In this document: one piece after another, positions 6,669 through 10,228 of the stretch | Layout of the letters: every line of letters starts with the position of its first letter | Numbering within the stretch: the first letter of the stretch is position 1 | DNA from: Campylobacterales bacterium | GTDB taxonomy: Bacteria > Campylobacterota > Campylobacteria > Campylobacterales > QNZT01 | DNA: 10,228 nt | Assembly (NCBI GenBank): GCA_026985685.1 | Contig: JALSQA010000265.1 | Location: 1 to 10,228, forward strand | Reading direction: 5' to 3' | Notes under the pieces: generated by a model | Seen by the model: only the letters and a program-made list of their open reading frames with translations | What the model was told of the DNA's origin: nothing | Database searches by the model: none | Made by a program: the position numbers and the translations under genes

Positions 6669-7087
6669 TGATGTATAAAATCAGTTTTATGCTTATTTTA
6701 TTGATATATAACTTATCAGCCAAAGAAATTTTAGTAATTGCGAATCAAGACTTTCCATTAGAAAAAATATCAAAGACAAAATTAAAAATGATTTTTTTAA
6801 ATAAAAAACACTACATCAAAGAGATACAAATTTTACCTATTAATTATAGTCCAGACAATCCAATTCGTTGTTGTTTTGAAAAAAATATACTTAAAAAGAG
6901 TAAAAGATCTTTGCAACGTTATTGGCTTGATGCACACTATCACGGTAGAAGACCACCTAAAGTAGTCAAAAGTAAAAAAGCACTTTTAAAATATTTACAA
7001 AATATTCCTGGAAGTATTGGATATATTGATAGCAATATTACACTTGATCATAATTATAAAATTCTTTTTAAAGAAAAATGTTTATGA
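6668..7087 (+). CDS. Short PstS-like periplasmic substrate-binding domain protein
   Basis: Small exported protein of 139 residues. The signal peptide is residues 1-18 (cleavage near LSA/KE). The mature part matches the short stand-alone form of the phosphate-binding-protein-like fold: FLNKK (43-47), the PIN strand (57-59), NPIR..F (64-70), S-x(6)-YW (78-86), HGRRPP (92-97) and PGSIGYID (114-121). It is about half the length of a full PstS and no ABC permease or ATPase is nearby, so a sensory or ligand-presenting role fits better than transport. It has an unusual Cys pair, C68-C69, inside the NPIR motif region and a third Cys at 138. The start overlaps the barrel gene stop by one base (a second ATG follows at 6671), and the end overlaps the kinase start. 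The ligand is not known; phosphate is not established. Confidence 0.8.
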   Translation: MMYKISFMLILLIYNLSAKEILVIANQDFPLEKISKTKLKMIFLNKKHYIKEIQILPINYSPDNPIRCCFEKNILKKSKRSLQRYWLDAHYHGRRPPKVVKSKKALLKYLQNIPGSIGYIDSNITLDHNYKILFKEKCL

Positions 7088-8571
7088 AAATTTTTTGGAG
7101 AAACCTTCCTATCGCTTATAAAATTTTCATAGCTATTTTACTTTTTTTAACTACTATTGAAATTATTGCTACTGCCTATGTATGGCAATTTGAGACTAAA
7201 GTTTTACTCACAAAAGAGAAACAAAATCTTAAAAGAGAGTTAAATAGTTATAAAGAACGACTTATTACACACTTAGATATGTTGCAAAAAGAGATCAACT
7301 TTTTAGCAAAACTTGAAATCATGGATGATATCATCGCAAAAGATATTGATCAAAGGATTTTAACTCTTTTGGAGCGGAAATCTGCTGATTTAGGAGAAAA
7401 TATTCTCATGCTTTTTTCAGACAATAACGATACAATTCGCATTGCAAAAAAGGGGTATATAGGTTTACCCATAAAAGCTTTTAAATCACATTATCTCTTT
7501 TTTCACAGCACTGTTTTTGCCTCTTTCGATAAAAACAAAAAATTAGGTAAACTATGGCTTCTTTATCCTTACAAAAATCTACAACACATTAAAACCAATA
7601 ATATAGCAAAATCTCTTTGGCTACAACCTCCTGTACAATTTTTACTATTTCCACAACACCCTATAAATAAAGATGCTTTGGTTGTATCTATGAAAATAGA
7701 AAAATTTCTTCCTAACTGGAGTCTAAACCTATCTTATTTAAAATCAGAAGCATTAAAATCACTCAAAAATATCGAATCCGTACAGCTTTATACTTTTTTT
7801 ATCACAACATTTTTGATGGCAATTGTTATTTTTATCCTTTCAAAAAAACTTACATTACCACTTTTGGAAGTCTTAAAAAATTCAGAAAAAGAGTTAGAAG
7901 CAAAAGAGACATTTCTTTCCACTATATCACATGAACTGCGTACACCTTTAGGCTCGATTTTAAATTTAACCCAGCATCTCACCATCTCAAGAAATGCTGA
8001 TGACAAATCACGTAAAATGCTTCATGGCATAGAAACATCTGCTCAACATTTACTTGCCATGATCAACAATATTCTGCAACTTTCTAAACTTGAAGCAAAA
8101 AGTGTCATTGCTCAAAAAGAAGAAATAAACATAGAAGATCTTTTAGATGAAATTTTAGAAATCGTCAAACCTCTCATCGATGATAAATCAATTGCTTTTG
8201 AAAAAAAAATCTCTCTGACATCTACACATATTGTAAGTGATAGCAATTTACTCAAACAAGTCATGATAAATATACTCTCCAACGCTGTAAAATACACCCA
8301 TCATGGAAAGATAACATTAACTCTGACCAATAAAGATAATCAATATCTATTTAGTGTCAAAGATACCGGTATAGGCATCTCAAAAGAGAAACAAAAACAA
8401 CTATTTACACCATTTTTTCAAGCACATCATACAAAACATGTACACAATAGTAGTGGTCTAGGTTTAGCACTGAGTCAAAAAGTTGCTAAACTTTTAGGTG
8501 GAAAAGTAGTGATTAAAAGTGAAGGTAAAAATCAAGGAACTCTGGCAATTTTTGTTTTTAAATCACTTTGA
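7078..8571 (+). CDS. Membrane sensor histidine kinase (Cache-like sensor domain)
   Basis: Kinase of 497 residues. A first membrane helix at about 14-35 is followed by a periplasmic region of about 200 residues that begins with a long charged helix and looks Cache-like (LQKEINFLAKLEIMDDII, then ILMLFSDNN). A second helix lies at about 238-256. There is no clear HAMP domain, only a short coiled linker. HisKA follows with phospho-acceptor H285 in SHELRTP, then the ATPase domain with N-box NILSNAVKY, G1 box DTGIGIS and G2 box SSGLGLAL. There is no receiver domain and no regulator gene next to it on the strand, so its partner must be encoded elsewhere, perhaps one of the regulators in this window. 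The start at 7078 overlaps the binding-protein gene by 10 bases; ATG at 7084 gives an ATGA overlap and is equally possible. It probably reads the state of the binding protein encoded upstream. Confidence 0.92.
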   Translation: MFMKIFWRNLPIAYKIFIAILLFLTTIEIIATAYVWQFETKVLLTKEKQNLKRELNSYKERLITHLDMLQKEINFLAKLEIMDDIIAKDIDQRILTLLERKSADLGENILMLFSDNNDTIRIAKKGYIGLPIKAFKSHYLFFHSTVFASFDKNKKLGKLWLLYPYKNLQHIKTNNIAKSLWLQPPVQFLLFPQHPINKDALVVSMKIEKFLPNWSLNLSYLKSEALKSLKNIESVQLYTFFITTFLMAIVIFILSKKLTLPLLEVLKNSEKELEAKETFLSTISHELRTPLGSILNLTQHLTISRNADDKSRKMLHGIETSAQHLLAMINNILQLSKLEAKSVIAQKEEINIEDLLDEILEIVKPLIDDKSIAFEKKISLTSTHIVSDSNLLKQVMINILSNAVKYTHHGKITLTLTNKDNQYLFSVKDTGIGISKEKQKQLFTPFFQAHHTKHVHNSSGLGLALSQKVAKLLGGKVVIKSEGKNQGTLAIFVFKSL

Positions 8572-8579
8572 CTTAAAAA
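8555..8579. terminator. Weak AT-rich palindrome between convergent kinase genes
   Basis: TTTTTAA (8555-8561) pairs with TTAAAAA (8573-8579), with one mismatch and then TCA/TGA around a CTT loop. It spans the stop codon of the plus-strand kinase and is the only terminator-like structure noticed where the two kinase genes converge, with 15 bases between their stops. The stem is nearly all A-T, so it would be weak, and it may be chance in AT-rich DNA. Confidence 0.2.
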
Positions 8580-8586
8580 CTACAAC

Positions 8587-9975
8587 TCACACCTTCTCAA
8601 CCAATCCACTTATATCAAACCAAAATTTAGAGCCTTTATTTGGTTCACTTTCGATTTCCAGGTAACTGTTGTGTAATTTTAGAATGTATTTAACGATATA
8701 CAGCCCTACTCCTATGGAATTATCCCAGCTTAGGGCATCTACACGAAAAAACCTTTTAGTAATATTTTCAATATTTTCTTGATTGATTCCTATTCCATAA
8801 TCAAGCACTTCTAATCTATTTTCATTCAAAGATATGATGACTTCATCTTCAGAATATTTAAGTGCATTTTCGATTAGATTTGTCATCAAATTATCAAACA
8901 TCGTACGATCTGCTTTTAGTGTTACCTCTGGTACATTGATAATGATTTCTCTATCTTTATACTTTTGTAAAAGTGTCTCACGAACATCTTCGAGTAAAGG
9001 CTTTAGCTTAAATTTTGTGAAACTCGGACTGAAATTTTCATTTTCAAGTTTAATCGCTAAAGCTAAACGATCAATCATAGATGAAATTTTTTGTGCATTT
9101 TGCAGTACTTTTGAAAGAAATTTTTCTCTTATCTGAGGATTGATATCTACATCTTCTTTGACAGTTTGAGTATATCCCATGATCGCTGCAACTGGATTTT
9201 TAAACTCATGAGAGATAGCTGATATGATATCACTTTGTTTTTTACTAAGCATTTTAAGATTTTTGGTATATTTTGTTTTTTGTCGCTCTCTTTTTTCTAG
9301 TTTTTTACTCACTTTTGTTATTTGATTGGAAATAGTCTCAAACTCTTGACAACAACGCACTTCATCAAAATTTACTTCAAAATTTTTATTGAGCATATTT
9401 TGTAAATTAGTCTCTATATACTCCAAATCATGAGAGATACGTCTATTGATTTTCATAGCCATCCAAAATGCAAACCCCATAGCTAGTGCAAAAAGCAATA
9501 TAGCTTTTAACCAAAATTCAAAAAATTTCTCTTGAATACTTTCCAAACCATATGCCATACGAACAAAACGTTTACTACATTTTTTTGCTACATAAAGTAA
9601 GTCTTTGCCTACACTTTTTGAGTGACGTATAGAATACCCTACTTCTTTTTGTAATGCCATTTGAATTTCTGGACGATTGAGGTGATTGCCCATTCCCTCG
9701 ACAGGACGTTCACTTTCATAAAGTACTTTACCCTCTAAGCTAACAACAGTAATCCTTACTTTAGTTTTTTTCTGAATTCCCTGAATCAACTCTTTTGTTT
9801 TATTTGTATGTTTTTGCATCACAGCAAACTCATCAATCATGTTTAATAGCATGGTTTTATGGTTATTTATCTCAATTCGCTCTAACAGAAAATAACCACT
9901 AAATGCTGTTACAAGCAAAGTCATAAAAAAGAGTATAGAGAAGTTACGAAAATAGAGTTGATCTAATCTTAACAT
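8587..9975 (-). CDS. PhoR-like sensor histidine kinase
   Basis: Kinase of 462 residues. A membrane helix at about 12-32 is followed by an extracytoplasmic domain at about 33-152 with the PhoR-type pattern SLEGKVLYES, then GNHLNRPEIQMAL and DLLYVAKK. A second helix lies at about 156-175, with a HAMP-like linker and coiled coil at about 176-240. HisKA carries H256 in SHEFKNP. The ATPase domain has N-box NLIENALKYS, G1 box DYGIGI, F-box RFFRVD and G2 box GVGLYIVK. The ATG at 9975 overlaps the end of the upstream response-regulator gene by 7 bases, so the two form a cognate pair with coupled translation. The PhoR resemblance covers the sensor-domain pattern. Whether it responds to phosphate limitation, like PhosS of Campylobacter, cannot be told, as no pst genes are in view. 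Confidence 0.92.
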   Translation of the reverse strand: MLRLDQLYFRNFSILFFMTLLVTAFSGYFLLERIEINNHKTMLLNMIDEFAVMQKHTNKTKELIQGIQKKTKVRITVVSLEGKVLYESERPVEGMGNHLNRPEIQMALQKEVGYSIRHSKSVGKDLLYVAKKCSKRFVRMAYGLESIQEKFFEFWLKAILLFALAMGFAFWMAMKINRRISHDLEYIETNLQNMLNKNFEVNFDEVRCCQEFETISNQITKVSKKLEKRERQKTKYTKNLKMLSKKQSDIISAISHEFKNPVAAIMGYTQTVKEDVDINPQIREKFLSKVLQNAQKISSMIDRLALAIKLENENFSPSFTKFKLKPLLEDVRETLLQKYKDREIIINVPEVTLKADRTMFDNLMTNLIENALKYSEDEVIISLNENRLEVLDYGIGINQENIENITKRFFRVDALSWDNSIGVGLYIVKYILKLHNSYLEIESEPNKGSKFWFDISGLVEKV

Positions 9976-10228
9976 AATTTATAGCCTATACCGCGTACAG
10001 GTTCTATGTATCCTTTTGACTTTAGCGGATCAATCTTTTTAAGCAATCTGTTGATAGTAACATTAACTGTTTTTTCCTGTTTAAGTTCATCATCACCCCA
10101 TACTTCATCCAAAAGTACATCTCGTGTCAATGCAGTTTGTTTATGGCGTATAAAATACAGCAGTAATTCAAACTCTAATCTACTTAATTTTACTTCATTT
10201 TTTGCCACATACACACGTCGCTCATCTA
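9969..10228 (-). CDS. PhoB-like response regulator, C-terminal part (cut by right window edge)
   Basis: Only the last 85 residues are visible. They form an OmpR/PhoB winged-helix DNA-binding domain: a beta strand with VYVAKNEVKLS, the R-L-E-F-E-L-L helix, LLDEVWGDD, recognition helix region KTVNVTINRLLKKI, and wing PVRGIGYKL. The frame stays open to the window edge (residues D-E-R-R precede), so the receiver domain lies outside. A GTG near 10214 is an internal codon, not the start. The stop at 9969 lies within the overlapping kinase gene, marking this as that kinase's cognate regulator. Gene order regulator-kinase is as in phoB-phoR. Confidence 0.88.
   Translation of the reverse strand, partial: DERRVYVAKNEVKLSRLEFELLLYFIRHKQTALTRDVLLDEVWGDDELKQEKTVNVTINRLLKKIDPLKSKGYIEPVRGIGYKLC

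Noticed and set aside
6668..7087. Complete phosphate ABC transporter binding protein (PstS)
   Set aside because: The protein is about half the length of PstS, and no permease or ATPase gene is nearby.
8834..9136. 100-codon plus-strand frame opposite the PhoR-like kinase
   Set aside because: It is antisense to the conserved HisKA/ATPase region; Ser-rich shadow composition.
9969..10214. Small separate DNA-binding protein starting at GTG 10214
   Set aside because: The frame stays open to the window edge and matches only the C-terminal domain of an OmpR/PhoB regulator, so it is a truncated full-length gene.

Overview
The window is AT-rich (roughly two thirds A+T by eye). It is dominated by two-component signalling genes of the type common in Campylobacterota (the Sulfurimonas/Sulfurovum/Sulfurospirillum/Arcobacter range). 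Protein style supports this: Lys/Ile/Asn-rich proteins, OmpR-family regulators with an 'ITALxDI...GAxDYIKKPF' receiver, and cytoplasmic REC-PAS-GGDEF-EAL proteins. No RNA gene, CRISPR array, insertion sequence or phage gene was seen. The organism call is an inference from protein style, not from a marker gene.

Layout, left to right. (1) Positions 1-1608, minus strand: two OmpR-family response regulators in tandem (940-1608, then 255-887), followed by the start of a membrane sensor kinase that overlaps the second regulator and begins at a TTG codon (268, running off the left edge). (2) Positions 1609-1798: a divergent intergenic region with direct repeats beside the regulator start and a long inverted repeat. 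(3) 1799-3775, plus strand: a soluble REC-PAS-degenerate GGDEF-EAL protein, probably a c-di-GMP phosphodiesterase with an Aer-like, possibly flavin-binding PAS domain. (4) 3787-3815: a perfect 13-bp-stem GC-rich hairpin between convergent genes. (5) 3826-5574, minus strand: a nine-heme c-type cytochrome lipoprotein. (6) 5575-5711: a divergent promoter region with a good sigma70-type promoter on the plus strand and a 7-bp direct repeat at 11-bp period, the architecture bound by PhoB/OmpR-type regulators. (7) 5712-8571, plus strand: three overlapping genes for an outer-membrane barrel, a short PstS-like periplasmic binding domain and a membrane histidine kinase. (8) 8587-10228, minus strand: a PhoB-like regulator (truncated by the right edge) and its overlapping PhoR-like kinase.

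The most interesting unit is the divergent pair in the middle. A multiheme lipoprotein cytochrome shares its control region with an operon encoding an outer-membrane barrel, a small periplasmic ligand-binding protein and a sensor kinase that has no adjacent response regulator. This could be a sensing and respiratory module in which the barrel admits a ligand or acceptor, the small binding protein presents it to the kinase, and an OmpR/PhoB-type regulator acts on the shared region to control the cytochrome. That linkage is inferred from gene order and the promoter repeat, not from a known system.
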